Positions 18,750-28,060 are shown, numbered from the stretch's first letter. The stretch: 64,000 bases of DNA from Wenyingzhuangia sp. 2_MG-2023 (GCF_030548295.1 NZ_JAUOSB010000001.1:310001-374000); one strand, 5' to 3'. Numbers and translations are program-made. The notes: a model not told the origin generated them from the letters alone.

Positions 18750-19901
18750 ATGAAAATAACAAAACTATACAAGGAATTTTTTAATAGTGAAAAAACAAGT
18801 GGACTGATATTGATTATCTGTACCATCTTATCTTTAACAATCGCCAACTCAAATTCTGGCACAGATTACAACTCTTTTTGGAATATCCAATTTGCTGGAC
18901 ATAGTATTATACACTGGATTAACGATGGGCTAATGACCATTTTCTTTTTATTGATCGGTTTGGAATTAGAGCGAGAAATTTATCACGGGGAACTTTCTAA
19001 CATAAAAGACGCCTTGTTGCCAATTTTTGCAGCCCTTGGTGGAATTATAATTCCCGCTGGAATTTTTATGTACTTCAACATAGGCACAACTACTCAATCT
19101 GGAGCAGGAATTCCTATGGCCACAGACATTGCTTTTGCATTAGGAATTTTATCATTACTAGGAAACAAGGTACCCACTTCTTTAAAAATATTTTTAACTG
19201 CCTTAGCTGTTATTGATGATTTAGGAGCTATTTTAATTATTGCTATTTTTTACACCAAAGCTATTTTTTGGATAAACTTATTAATTGCCTTGTCCATTTT
19301 TGGGCTCTTGCTACTACTGAACAAACTACAAGTAAAGAAGCTTTTTATCTATTTAATTGGTGGAGTTGCTATGTGGTACTTTATGCTTAATTCTGGAGTA
19401 CACGCTACCATTACAGGAGTTTTATTGGCTTTTGCTATTCCTTATAAAGACGGTGGAGAAAATTCTGCTTCCTACAGATTACAACACTTTTTACACAAAC
19501 CGGTAGCTTTTATTATTCTACCTGTTTTTGCACTAGCAAACACGGCTATTATTTTAGACAGTAATATTAGCGAAACACTGTCTCAAAACTCTAGTATAGG
19601 AATTGCTTTGGGATTGATTGCAGGAAAACCATTAGGTATTTTTTGTCTAAGCTTTTTAGCAGTTGCTCTAGGTTTTTGTAAACTACCAGATGATTTAAGT
19701 TGGAAATCTGTTATAGGTGTTGGTTTTTTAGGAGGTATTGGCTTTACCATGTCCATTTTTATAACCTTACTTGCTTTTGATGATCAAGAAATTATCAACA
19801 AAGCAAAATTTGTAATTCTAATATCGTCTTTAATTGCTGGACTTATTGGTTTCATCAGCTTAAAATTAATTTTAAATAAAGAATGTAAAGAACAATCCTA
19901 A
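18750..19901 (+). CDS. nhaA: Na+/H+ antiporter NhaA
   Basis: NhaA expels Na+ in exchange for protons at the inner membrane and controls sodium and pH balance. The 383-residue length is normal. About 12 hydrophobic helices are visible. The ion-binding aspartate pair is present in TALAVIDDLGAILIIAIFY (helix V), preceded by MATDIAFALGILSLLG (helix IV). The C-terminal half (from HFLHKPVAF, near residue 245) recurs as a broken copy at 27363-27800, and the last part of the two copies is identical in DNA for 103 bases. The response regulator gene starts 48 bases downstream. Confidence 0.95.
   Translation: MKITKLYKEFFNSEKTSGLILIICTILSLTIANSNSGTDYNSFWNIQFAGHSIIHWINDGLMTIFFLLIGLELEREIYHGELSNIKDALLPIFAALGGIIIPAGIFMYFNIGTTTQSGAGIPMATDIAFALGILSLLGNKVPTSLKIFLTALAVIDDLGAILIIAIFYTKAIFWINLLIALSIFGLLLLLNKLQVKKLFIYLIGGVAMWYFMLNSGVHATITGVLLAFAIPYKDGGENSASYRLQHFLHKPVAFIILPVFALANTAIILDSNISETLSQNSSIGIALGLIAGKPLGIFCLSFLAVALGFCKLPDDLSWKSVIGVGFLGGIGFTMSIFITLLAFDDQEIINKAKFVILISSLIAGLIGFISLKLILNKECKEQS
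19768..19870 (+). repeat. 103-bp perfect direct repeat, copy 1 (inside nhaA 3' end)
   Basis: This stretch matches 27673-27775 without a mismatch, at an offset of 7905 bases. Both copies begin TACTTGCTTTTGATGATC and end AGCTTAAAATTAAT. The bases just outside differ (for example T/C at 19767 versus 27672). Copy 1 encodes the NhaA C-terminus. Confidence 0.95.
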
Positions 19902-19949
19902 GATGATAAACTTCTAAATTTATTCAGATTTGAAGTGTAAATTAGTCTT

Positions 19950-20627
19950 ATGAAAATTCTATTGATAGAAGACGAACAAGAATTGGCTAAAAGCATTCAG
20001 AATTACCTATCTACAAATCAATTTATTTGTGAATGGGCAAAAGATAAAACCAATGCCATAGAAAAAACAATCATGTACAATTACGATTGTATTTTATTAG
20101 ATTTAATGCTACCCGACGGAGATGGTTTAGAAATTTTAACTTCTTTAAAAAAACAACAAAAAACAGAAGGAGTAATTATTATTTCTGCTAAAGAAAGTTT
20201 AGGCACCAAAATAAAAGGTTTTCAACTAGGAGCAGATGATTATTTAACCAAACCTTTCCATTTATCAGAATTATTAGTTAGAATACAAGCATTAATTAGA
20301 CGTAAAAGTTTTAAAGGCAACAACCTTATTACTTTTAACGAAATAGAAGTTGATGTATTTTCCAAAATCTTAAAAGTTAATAATAGTCTTATTGAAATTA
20401 CCAAAAAAGAAATTGACTTACTGCTGTTTTTAATTGCCAACAACGACAAAGTTCTATCCAAAAGTGCCATTGCAGAACATCTCTCTGGCGATATGGCTGA
20501 CCTGTTAGACAATCATGATTTTGTGTACACACATATTAAAAATCTAAAAAATAAATTAAAAAAACACACCACTAACAATTACATAAAATCTGTATATGGA
20601 TTGGGTTATAAATGGCAAGATGACTAA
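19950..20627 (+). CDS. OmpR/PhoB-family response regulator
   Basis: This 225-residue two-component regulator has a receiver domain (1-~115) with acidic pocket EDE at residues 7-9, phospho-acceptor Asp51 in CILLDLMLPDG and the Lys in DDYLTKPF. The C-terminal winged helix (about 125-225) ends in SVYGLGYKW, typical of OmpR-type DNA-binding domains. Its last codons overlap the histidine kinase start. It probably controls the efflux operon that begins at 21985, where a palindrome abuts a promoter-like box; that link is inference from position. Confidence 0.92.
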   Translation: MKILLIEDEQELAKSIQNYLSTNQFICEWAKDKTNAIEKTIMYNYDCILLDLMLPDGDGLEILTSLKKQQKTEGVIIISAKESLGTKIKGFQLGADDYLTKPFHLSELLVRIQALIRRKSFKGNNLITFNEIEVDVFSKILKVNNSLIEITKKEIDLLLFLIANNDKVLSKSAIAEHLSGDMADLLDNHDFVYTHIKNLKNKLKKHTTNNYIKSVYGLGYKWQDD

Positions 20628-21885
20628 AAAATTACTACATAAAACATCCAGAATACACCTGCTATTTTCTATCATTATATTGATTGTAACAGCTCCTGTT
20701 TTTTATTTTATCACCAAACAATTATATCTAGATGATGCCGACGAGACTTTAATTCTTAGAAAAAAAGAATTTTTAAAACAGTCTCATCCTCAACTAAAAA
20801 AAAGTGACATTTCTACTTGGAACAAATTTAACCGAGATGTTAAAATTATAAAAGGTAAAAACCTTAAAAAAGACAGTATTTTTAACACTTTTTATTTTGA
20901 TGCTTTAGTTGATGAAAACGAACCTTACAGAGAGTTAAATGCACCTATTTTTATAGAAAGAACTCCTTATACTTTTACTAGCAGAATAGATTTAGTAGAA
21001 TCCGAAGATTTAATATTGAGCATTGCCGAATTATATCTGATCCTTATTTTTCTGTTCTTAATCGGACAATACATCATCAATAAAAAGTTATCTGAAATAA
21101 TTTGGAAACCTTTTTATAATACTTTAAAACAAATTGAAGCGTTTGAAATAGACAAAGCAAGCAAACCAAAATTTTTAAAAACTTCTATAGAAGAGTTTAA
21201 TCGTCTAAATCAGAGCATAGAGAATTTAATTGATAAAAATCTTCGTATTTATCAACATCAAAAGGAATTTACAGAAAATGCTGCACACGAATTACAAACT
21301 CCTCTAGCTGTATTTCAAGGAAAATTAGACTTGTTAATACAACAAGAAAACATCAGCCAAGAACATTTTGAAATTTTAACCTCTTTAAACAACAGTGTTG
21401 CGCACCTAAAAAGACTCAATAAAAATTTATTACTGTTTTCTAACATTGAAAACAATACGTTTATTGATACAGAATCTTTAATCGTAAATAATTTCTTTCT
21501 TAAAAATTTAGACTTTTTTAAAGAACAAGCAAAGGCTACAAAACTAAAGTTGCATATAGATCTTTCTACAAAACTTCACGTAGTCTCAAATCCTATATTG
21601 TTAGAAATTCTCATCAATAATTTATTTCTAAATGCTATTAAACACAATATTTTTAGTGGTAGCATTCATATTTCTATTACAGAAAACTGTCTTGCTTTTA
21701 CAAACACAGGTACAAACGTTGCACTAAACTCTGAAAAAATATTTTCTCGTTTTTCTAAAGCTGCAACATCCAAAAATGGAAATGGATTGGGATTGGCAAT
21801 TGTAAAAAAAATTACAGACCTCAACCACTGGAAAATAACCTATTCTTACACCAACCACCACCATTGTTTTATCCTTCATTTTTAA
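20620..21885 (+). CDS. Membrane sensor histidine kinase
   Basis: This 421-residue partner of the preceding regulator has two membrane helices (about 12-32 and 133-153) enclosing a ~100-residue periplasmic sensor. The H-box is NAAHELQTPLAVFQGK, with phospho-acceptor His223. The ATPase domain has N-box NNLFLNAIKHN and G-box GNGLGLAIVKKI. I chose ATG 20620, which overlaps the regulator stop (ATGACTAA); the in-frame ATG at 20596 lies deeper inside the regulator gene and adds eight residues unlike a kinase start. The signal is unknown; the linkage to an RND pump suggests a toxic compound or metal. Confidence 0.9.
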   Translation: MTKKLLHKTSRIHLLFSIIILIVTAPVFYFITKQLYLDDADETLILRKKEFLKQSHPQLKKSDISTWNKFNRDVKIIKGKNLKKDSIFNTFYFDALVDENEPYRELNAPIFIERTPYTFTSRIDLVESEDLILSIAELYLILIFLFLIGQYIINKKLSEIIWKPFYNTLKQIEAFEIDKASKPKFLKTSIEEFNRLNQSIENLIDKNLRIYQHQKEFTENAAHELQTPLAVFQGKLDLLIQQENISQEHFEILTSLNNSVAHLKRLNKNLLLFSNIENNTFIDTESLIVNNFFLKNLDFFKEQAKATKLKLHIDLSTKLHVVSNPILLEILINNLFLNAIKHNIFSGSIHISITENCLAFTNTGTNVALNSEKIFSRFSKAATSKNGNGLGLAIVKKITDLNHWKITYSYTNHHHCFILHF

Positions 21886-21895
21886 ACTCCTAAAT

Positions 21896-21913
21896 ATCTT
21901 CAAAATTGAAGAT
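21896..21913. promoter_or_regulatory. Palindromic operator candidate before the efflux operon
   Basis: ATCTTCAAAATTGAAGAT has eight-base arms around a central AA. It directly abuts the promoter-like box at 21914, so a bound regulator would sit over the spacer/-33 region. The neighbouring response regulator is the natural candidate. Confidence 0.5.
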
Positions 21914-21921
21914 TAGGTTTG
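21914..21921 (+). promoter_or_regulatory. TAGGTTTG -7 box of the efflux operon
   Basis: It matches TAnnTTTG and lies 63 bases before the tolC-like ATG. Placed right after the 18-base palindrome, it suggests that the efflux genes have a regulated promoter of their own. Confidence 0.45.
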
Positions 21922-21984
21922 TCTTTTAATATTTAAACAACCCCTAAAAAATCATCTTGTTGTTAAATAATTAAAGACATTTAT

Positions 21985-23271
21985 ATGAAGACAACTTTCC
22001 TTTTATTATTTCTCTTTGTCCTGTGTACTCAGACCAATGCATCTGCACAAAAAACTGTAGATTATTACATCCAACAAGCCATTAAACACAGTCCTTTAAT
22101 TCATGAGAAACAAAACAGAGACACCATTAATCAACTAGAAATAAAACGATTAAAATCTGTTTATTTAAAACCTACAATAAGCGCAATTGCCAATGTATTT
22201 GTAGCTCCTGTTATTGAGAGTAACAACAACAAAACAAGACTGATATTAAACCCTAAAGACCCTATTAGATATAATGGTTACGACATGAGCGTATCTAACG
22301 GAGGACAATATCAGGCACTATTAAATATATCTCAACCTTTGTTTAACAAAAAGAATTATAATACAGTTGCAGAGCAAACATTCATTGCTTCTAAACTAAA
22401 CACCTATGGAATTAAATTAAGTAAACATGATTTAGAAAAAACAGTAATAGACCAATACATATTATGCAACATAGATCAAAAACAAGTACATTCCACGCAA
22501 GAAATTGTAAACCTGCTAAACAAGCAAAAAGATATTTTAACAGAATTAACTCGTAGTGGAATTTATAAAAATTCTGATTTAACTTTATTAAAAATCACCC
22601 TTCAGACTTATCTGATTCAGCTTTCTAATTTCGAAGCTAATTATCATAAATATTTTTTTGATTTAAATATTCTTTGCGGAATTAATAGTAAAGAGATTGT
22701 CAACTTACAAAAAATCAGCCTTCATTTAAAAAAAGAAGAATCCTCTTCTCTTTTTATTCAAAAACACAAACTAGATAGTTTGGCTATCACCAATCAACAA
22801 AAACAATTTGAGTTAAAATACCTACCTCAAATCAGTTTGTATGCCAATACAGGACTCAACACTTCTTACAGCGCAACCATTCCTCACAGATTAGGAACTG
22901 GATTTGGTATTAGCCTTACTTACAATTTATGGGATGGACATCAAAAAAATATATCTCGTAGCAAAACAAAACTACTAACGGAATCTATTGCTTATTACAA
23001 AAGAAATTTTAAAAGCAATAATGATATTCGAAAATTAAAAATAAAAAAACAAGTAACCGCTTATACTGAACAAATATTAATTACAAATCAACAATTAGAA
23101 AACTACAACACTTTAATTAACAGCTATCAAAAAGAAATGATATCGGGACAACTTTCTATTGTAAATTTTATTACTGTCTTAAAAAACAAGGTTAATGCTC
23201 AACTAAACCTTGCTTTATTAAACTCACAAAAACAATTATTAATTAACGCTTACAATTATTGGAATTGGTAA
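21985..23271 (+). CDS. TolC-family outer-membrane efflux channel
   Basis: This 428-residue outer-membrane component of the tripartite pump has a signal peptide (about 1-22, ending NASAQ). Two long helical/strand repeats typical of TolC follow, with YLPQISLYANTGLNTSY and LGTGFGISLTYNLWDG as the barrel-strand segments. It would form the exit duct joined to the adaptor and RND permease encoded downstream. One base separates its stop from the adaptor ATG, so the genes form an operon. Confidence 0.85.
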   Translation: MKTTFLLLFLFVLCTQTNASAQKTVDYYIQQAIKHSPLIHEKQNRDTINQLEIKRLKSVYLKPTISAIANVFVAPVIESNNNKTRLILNPKDPIRYNGYDMSVSNGGQYQALLNISQPLFNKKNYNTVAEQTFIASKLNTYGIKLSKHDLEKTVIDQYILCNIDQKQVHSTQEIVNLLNKQKDILTELTRSGIYKNSDLTLLKITLQTYLIQLSNFEANYHKYFFDLNILCGINSKEIVNLQKISLHLKKEESSSLFIQKHKLDSLAITNQQKQFELKYLPQISLYANTGLNTSYSATIPHRLGTGFGISLTYNLWDGHQKNISRSKTKLLTESIAYYKRNFKSNNDIRKLKIKKQVTAYTEQILITNQQLENYNTLINSYQKEMISGQLSIVNFITVLKNKVNAQLNLALLNSQKQLLINAYNYWNW

Positions 23272-23272
23272 T

Positions 23273-24199
23273 ATGAAAAAAAATATTTTTATCAGCATTC
23301 TAGGAATTTATATATTTTCTGCTTGTACTCACAACTCACAAACATCATCTACAAAAACACAAAGACCTAAAACTCCTGTAGAAGTTGTTTCTATTAACCA
23401 TGGTATCATCAATCAAAACTTAGAGTTTTTTGGTTCTACTATATACTTAAAAAAGAATTTAGTTACCGCTCCTATTCCTTCTTTTATTACTAACGTACAT
23501 GTTCTTTTAGGAGATAACGTTAAAAAAGGCGACATTCTTTACACACTAAGGTCTAAAGAAAGTAAAGCTTTAGGAGATGATATTTCTCTACAAAACAACT
23601 CCATTAAAAACTTTGGTATTATTCAAGTAAAAGCATCCGCTTCTGGAATTGTAAGTACTTTAGACAAACAACAATCGGGAGATTATGTGTTAGAAGGAGC
23701 TCAACTTTGCTCTATAATAGAAAATAACAATTTAGCTTTTCAAATAAACATACCGTTTGAATATGCTCACTTGGCAAAACTTAAAAGCATCTGTAAAATT
23801 ACATTGTCCAATCACCAAGAATTTACAGCCACTTTTACCAAAAAATTAAATTCTATAAACACAACTACACAAACGCAAACCTTTTTAGCAAAAGCAACCA
23901 AAACCAAAATATTGCCAGAAGGATTATTTGTAAAATCAACTCTAATAAAAGAACAAGAAGAACAACATCAAATTTTACCCAAATCTTGTGTTTTAAGTGA
24001 TGAAATGCTACACGACTTTTGGGTGATGAAAATAACAAATGATAGTACTGCTATAAAAATCCCTGTTGTTATTGGAAACAAAAACAAGGATTCTATTGAA
24101 ATTTTAACACCTCAATTTAGCGATACCGATAAAATTATAAGCGTTGGTAATTACGGTTTGCCAGAAACAGCTTTTGTTAGTATTAACAACAAAAAGTAA
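23273..24199 (+). CDS. RND-pump periplasmic adaptor lipoprotein (HlyD/AcrA family)
   Basis: This 308-residue adaptor starts with a lipoprotein signal (lipobox around Cys18 in IYIFSACTHNS), so it is probably tethered to the inner membrane. A biotinyl-lipoyl-like domain is visible (ITNVHVLLGDNVKKGDILYT, then VSTLDKQQSGDYVLEGAQLC), with no long alpha-hairpin between the halves, followed by barrel and membrane-proximal domains. It is shorter than AcrA (~370 residues). It bridges the TolC-like channel and the RND permease on either side. Confidence 0.85.
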   Translation: MKKNIFISILGIYIFSACTHNSQTSSTKTQRPKTPVEVVSINHGIINQNLEFFGSTIYLKKNLVTAPIPSFITNVHVLLGDNVKKGDILYTLRSKESKALGDDISLQNNSIKNFGIIQVKASASGIVSTLDKQQSGDYVLEGAQLCSIIENNNLAFQINIPFEYAHLAKLKSICKITLSNHQEFTATFTKKLNSINTTTQTQTFLAKATKTKILPEGLFVKSTLIKEQEEQHQILPKSCVLSDEMLHDFWVMKITNDSTAIKIPVVIGNKNKDSIEILTPQFSDTDKIISVGNYGLPETAFVSINNKK

Positions 24200-24203
24200 C
24201 ATA

Positions 24204-27200
24204 ATGAATGCTAATCCAAAAAATTATTTTACCGCGTTTAAAAAACCCATTTTATTTATTGGTTTACTGTTAACCATTGCAGGAATTTATGCGTATACAC
24301 AAATGCAAACCAACCTTTTTCCAGAAGTTTTGTTTCCACGTATTACGCTTGTTGCAGATGTAGGTCAACAACCTATAGACCGCATGATGATTACCATTTC
24401 TAAACCTTTAGAAAGTGCCGTTAAAAAAGTAAAAGGAGTACAAGTAGTTAAAACAACTACCAGTAGAGGAAATGCCGTTATTGATGTTTTTTTTGATTGG
24501 GGAACTGATATCTATCAAGCCAAAACAAAAATAGAAGGTAGAATTAATGAAATTAAAAATTACTTACCTCCTAACGTAAACATTGCTATAGAGGCTATGA
24601 ATCAATCTACGTTTCCTGTATACGGTTATACATTGGAAAGCAACAGTTATGGATTGGTTACTTTAAAAGATCAAGCAAATTTAATAGCTCGCCCTATCTT
24701 TTCTCAAGTAAACGGAATTTCTGTTGTAATTGTACGAGGTGGTAAAAATAAAGAATTTGCAATTATTCCCAACCCTACCAAAATGAGTACTTTGGGTATT
24801 ACACCTAACACCATTATAAATGCTTTTAAAGACAATAACTATATTTTATCTAACGGAGTTGTTCAAGACTATAAACGTCTGTATTTATCACTTACCGAAA
24901 CAAGATCCAATAGTGTTGAAGATTTAAAAAACATCATTCTTAAAAGCAACGGAAATCAATTTATAAAAGTAAAAGATGTTGCCCAAGTTGAACTTAAAGA
25001 ACAACTAGAATTTATTATTGTAAATGCCAATGGTCACGATGCCGTTCTTTTAGATTTAATAAAACAACCAGGTATAAATCTTATTGATTTTGCTAAAGAT
25101 TGCGAAATCAAAGCTCAAGAAATTCAGAAACAATTACCCAAAGGAGTTACTCTAAAACCTTACTACAATCAAGCTTCTTTTGTAGGAAACAGTATCCAAA
25201 GTGTCATTAAAACCATTTACGAAGGATTGTTTTTAGCCATTTTAGTAATGATTCTTTTCTTAAAATCTTGGAGAGCAAGTTTGGTTGTTACTTTAACCAT
25301 TCCTATTACACTTGCCTTTTCTATTCTGGTTTTAAACATGGTAGATATCAGCATCAATATCATGTCGTTAGGAGCCATTGCTGCCTCTATTGGTTTAATT
25401 ATAGATGATGCAATTGTAATCATTGAGCAAATTTACAGAAAACACGAAGATCACCCTGAATTAGACAAATTCTCCGTAGTAAAACACGCTATCAAAGAAC
25501 TGTTTCCTGCAATGATTGGTTCCTCTTTAGCCACCATTGTTATTCATTTCCCTTTTGGATTGATGAGTGGTTTAGCTGGTAGTTTTTTCAAAGAATTATC
25601 AGACACTATGCAATTAACTATGGTCACTTCTTTTTTAGTCACCTGGTTATTACTACCTGTTTTTCATATTATTATTGGCTTTAAACAGTCTAAAAATAAA
25701 GTTCACATCTCCGAAGAAAAAAGATTACAGCAATTAAGCTGGTTGACCTGTTTTTTTAAAAAACCTATTTTCGCCATTATTCTTGTCTTTGGATTTGGTA
25801 TTTCAGCTTGGTTTAGTTTTCAAAAACTAGAAACTGGTTTTTTACCTGATTTGGATGAAGGTGCCATTGTATTAGATTATTATATGCCTCCTGGAACGTC
25901 GTTAAAAGAAACAGATAGAGTATTAAAAGAGATTGAAAAAATTATCATTGCGCATCCTGAAGTAGAAACCTACAGCAGAAGAACAGGAATGGCCATGCAT
26001 TTTGGAGGTGTACCACCAAATTATGGAGATTATTCCATTCAACTAAAACAACACCACACACAAACTACGGCAGACGTAATAACCGATTTAAGAAATGATA
26101 TTTCGGCTAAATACCCTGTATTAAATATAGAGTTTGGACAACGTATTGCTGATTTATTGGGTGATTTAATGAGTACAGCTCAACCTATTGAAGTAAAGTT
26201 TTTTGGAGATAATTATGAAAACCTCCAACATATTTCACAAAAAGCGGAAGAAATTTTAAGCAATATACCAGGTATTGAAGACATTGATAATGGTTTACGT
26301 ATGGCAGGTTCTTCTATCATTTTTAAACCTAGGCAAGAGTTATTGAGTCAATACAACATCTCTTTGTTAGATTTTCAAAATCAGTTGGCTATTTGTACCA
26401 ACGGAGTTTCATTAGGAATCAATGCAAATCAACCCACACCTTCTCCTTCACAAGCCGCAATGACTTCTGGCCTACAAGTAGGAGAAATACAAGATGGAGA
26501 ACAAATGAGAAGAACCATTATGAGATATGCTGATTTTGAATCTAACGATATTGAAAAAATAAAAAGACAACTTATTTTTTTACCTAATGGAACAACCAAA
26601 AGAGTAGATTTTTTCTGTGATATTGAAATAAATCCAGGCGAAACAGAACAACAAAGAGAAGATTTAAAATCAGTAGTAGTTTTAACAGCTCGTTTGGACA
26701 ATCGTGATTTAGGAAGTGCTATTACCGAAATTCAAAACAAATTAAACACAACTTTAGCATTGCCCAAAGGATATAACATTGTATACGGAGGTGCTTATTC
26801 CGAACAACAAAAATCATTTAAAGAACTAATGCTTATTTTACTCACAGCATCACTATTGGTTTTTGGTGTTTTTATGTTCTTGTTTAAAGAATGGCTACTT
26901 TCTACTATTCTATTATTTACATCAATGATGGGAATTACAGGTTCAATTTTAGCATTGTATTTAACCAACACTCCTTTAAATGTAAGTAGCTATACTGGTA
27001 TTATTATGATTGTTGGAATTCTAGCTGAAAATGCCATTTTTACCATTTCTCAATACCAAGCCAATATGAAAAAGAATAACAATATAGACTTGGCCATTAA
27101 TTATGCCATCGCATTAAGAATTCGACCTAAATTAATGACCGCAATTGGAGCTATTTTAGCGTTAATGCCTTTGGCTTTAGGAATTGGTTTGGGTGCACAA

Positions 27201-27320
27201 ATGCAACAACCTTTAGCCATTGCTGTTATTGGTGGATTTGTGGTTGGTTTGCCTATGCTGTTAATTGTACTGCCTAGTTTTATAAGGGTTTTGTATAAAC
27301 GAAAAAAAGCTCTTTTATAA
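24204..27320 (+). CDS. RND-family efflux permease
   Basis: This 1038-residue proton-driven inner-membrane pump has 12 membrane helices and two large periplasmic loops. The first-half motif GLIIDDAIVIIEQ carries the aspartate pair Asp401/Asp402 (like AcrB 407/408). The second-half helix reads GILAENAIFTISQ, with Glu942 where AcrB has its relay Lys940. It therefore mixes drug-type (HAE) and metal-type (HME) features and its substrate is unsure. I chose ATG 24204 because it follows the adaptor stop by four bases and gives the usual N-terminus (NYFTAFKKPILFIGLLLTIAG); an earlier in-frame ATG at 24144 lies inside the adaptor gene. Confidence 0.92.
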   Translation: MNANPKNYFTAFKKPILFIGLLLTIAGIYAYTQMQTNLFPEVLFPRITLVADVGQQPIDRMMITISKPLESAVKKVKGVQVVKTTTSRGNAVIDVFFDWGTDIYQAKTKIEGRINEIKNYLPPNVNIAIEAMNQSTFPVYGYTLESNSYGLVTLKDQANLIARPIFSQVNGISVVIVRGGKNKEFAIIPNPTKMSTLGITPNTIINAFKDNNYILSNGVVQDYKRLYLSLTETRSNSVEDLKNIILKSNGNQFIKVKDVAQVELKEQLEFIIVNANGHDAVLLDLIKQPGINLIDFAKDCEIKAQEIQKQLPKGVTLKPYYNQASFVGNSIQSVIKTIYEGLFLAILVMILFLKSWRASLVVTLTIPITLAFSILVLNMVDISINIMSLGAIAASIGLIIDDAIVIIEQIYRKHEDHPELDKFSVVKHAIKELFPAMIGSSLATIVIHFPFGLMSGLAGSFFKELSDTMQLTMVTSFLVTWLLLPVFHIIIGFKQSKNKVHISEEKRLQQLSWLTCFFKKPIFAIILVFGFGISAWFSFQKLETGFLPDLDEGAIVLDYYMPPGTSLKETDRVLKEIEKIIIAHPEVETYSRRTGMAMHFGGVPPNYGDYSIQLKQHHTQTTADVITDLRNDISAKYPVLNIEFGQRIADLLGDLMSTAQPIEVKFFGDNYENLQHISQKAEEILSNIPGIEDIDNGLRMAGSSIIFKPRQELLSQYNISLLDFQNQLAICTNGVSLGINANQPTPSPSQAAMTSGLQVGEIQDGEQMRRTIMRYADFESNDIEKIKRQLIFLPNGTTKRVDFFCDIEINPGETEQQREDLKSVVVLTARLDNRDLGSAITEIQNKLNTTLALPKGYNIVYGGAYSEQQKSFKELMLILLTASLLVFGVFMFLFKEWLLSTILLFTSMMGITGSILALYLTNTPLNVSSYTGIIMIVGILAENAIFTISQYQANMKKNNNIDLAINYAIALRIRPKLMTAIGAILALMPLALGIGLGAQMQQPLAIAVIGGFVVGLPMLLIVLPSFIRVLYKRKKALL

Positions 27321-27362
27321 TTATTTATGGAATAAGTGATAACATCACAAGGTGATTCGTAA

Positions 27363-27800
27363 TTATACCCATTTATATTTGTTTGTATACACTTTTTACA
27401 CAAGCCGGTAGCTTTTATCATCCTTCTTGTATTTGCTTTAGCAAACACTGCTATTGTATTAAGTGGTGATATTGGAGAAACTTTATCGCAAAACTACAGT
27501 ATTGGTATTGCCTTAGGATTAATTATAGGAAAGCCATTGGGAATTTTTGCTATTACATTTTTAGCGGTATCCCTTAAACTTTGCAAACTCCCTAGTGATT
27601 TAAATTGGAAGTCTATTATTGGAGTAGGATTCTTAGGAGATATTGGTTTTACCATGTCTATTTTTATTACCCTACTTGCTTTTGATGATCAAGAAATTAT
27701 CAACAAAGCAAAATTTGTAATTCTAATATCGTCTTTAATTGCTGGACTTATTGGTTTCATCAGCTTAAAATTAATACTAAAGAAAGAGTGTAAAGAATAA
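27363..27800 (+). pseudogene. Truncated second nhaA (C-terminal part only)
   Basis: The frame is open from 27363, and NhaA similarity starts at 27390 with HFLHKPVAF, matching the intact NhaA from about residue 245 to its end. About 19 of ~137 aligned residues differ by eye, all before the final ~40. The N-terminal half with the ion-binding aspartates is missing, no ATG precedes the homologous part, and a conserved GGIGFTMS motif is changed to GDIGFTMS. It is therefore a relic rather than a working antiporter. A -7-like box TATATTTG (27374-27381) sits just before the truncation point. It follows the RND gene by 42 bases. Confidence 0.88.
27673..27775 (+). repeat. 103-bp perfect direct repeat, copy 2 (inside the truncated nhaA)
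   Basis: It is identical to 19768-19870 and in the same orientation. Together the copies bracket about 7.8 kb holding the two-component and efflux genes. Divergence is clear both upstream and downstream of the repeat, which points to recombination or gene conversion rather than recent whole-gene duplication. Confidence 0.95.
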
Positions 27801-28046
27801 AAAAACACTGTACATAAAATTACTCAGCCTTAAAATCCCAGTTTACAAAAGATTAAAAATGAATACATTACTAAAACAAACCCAACTATTTCATCATTAA
27901 GAACCTATAACTACTTAATTGAAAATAATGTTTTTAGTCAACTTAGGATTAAGAACAGCCAAACAACAGTAATTCTATCCATAAAAAACTCATAATCAAC
28001 AATTAGAAAAACACTTTCACCTATATTTATATTTAAATAAAAAATG
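27801..28046. other. AT-rich intergenic stretch without a gene
   Basis: Between the nhaA relic and the rpsO promoter I see no frame with coding character, no tRNA-like fold and no strong terminator. The only open frames are of about a dozen codons. With the rpsO leader, the gene-free span reaches 28109. Confidence 0.7.
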
Positions 28047-28054
28047 TATCTTTG
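28047..28054 (+). promoter_or_regulatory. rpsO promoter -7 box
   Basis: TATCTTTG fits TAnnTTTG exactly. It predicts a transcript start near 28058-28061, right at the base of the leader hairpin, and a 5' leader of about 50 bases. Confidence 0.6.
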
Positions 28055-28060
28055 CCGTCC

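Noticed and set aside
19768-27775. Mobile-element explanation (transposon or integron) for the efflux cassette
   Set aside because: No transposase, integrase or terminal inverted repeats were found. The bracketing repeat is coding nhaA sequence, so recombination between homologous genes fits better.
27537-27800. A separate small membrane protein gene starting at 27537
   Set aside because: The same frame continues upstream to 27390 with clear NhaA similarity, so this is the tail of a truncated nhaA, not an independent gene.
27939-27956. Short match (TTAGGATTAAGAA) between the gap before rpsO and the rpsO 3' end
   Set aside because: Only 13 bases, in AT-rich sequence with no flanking similarity; chance is a sufficient explanation.
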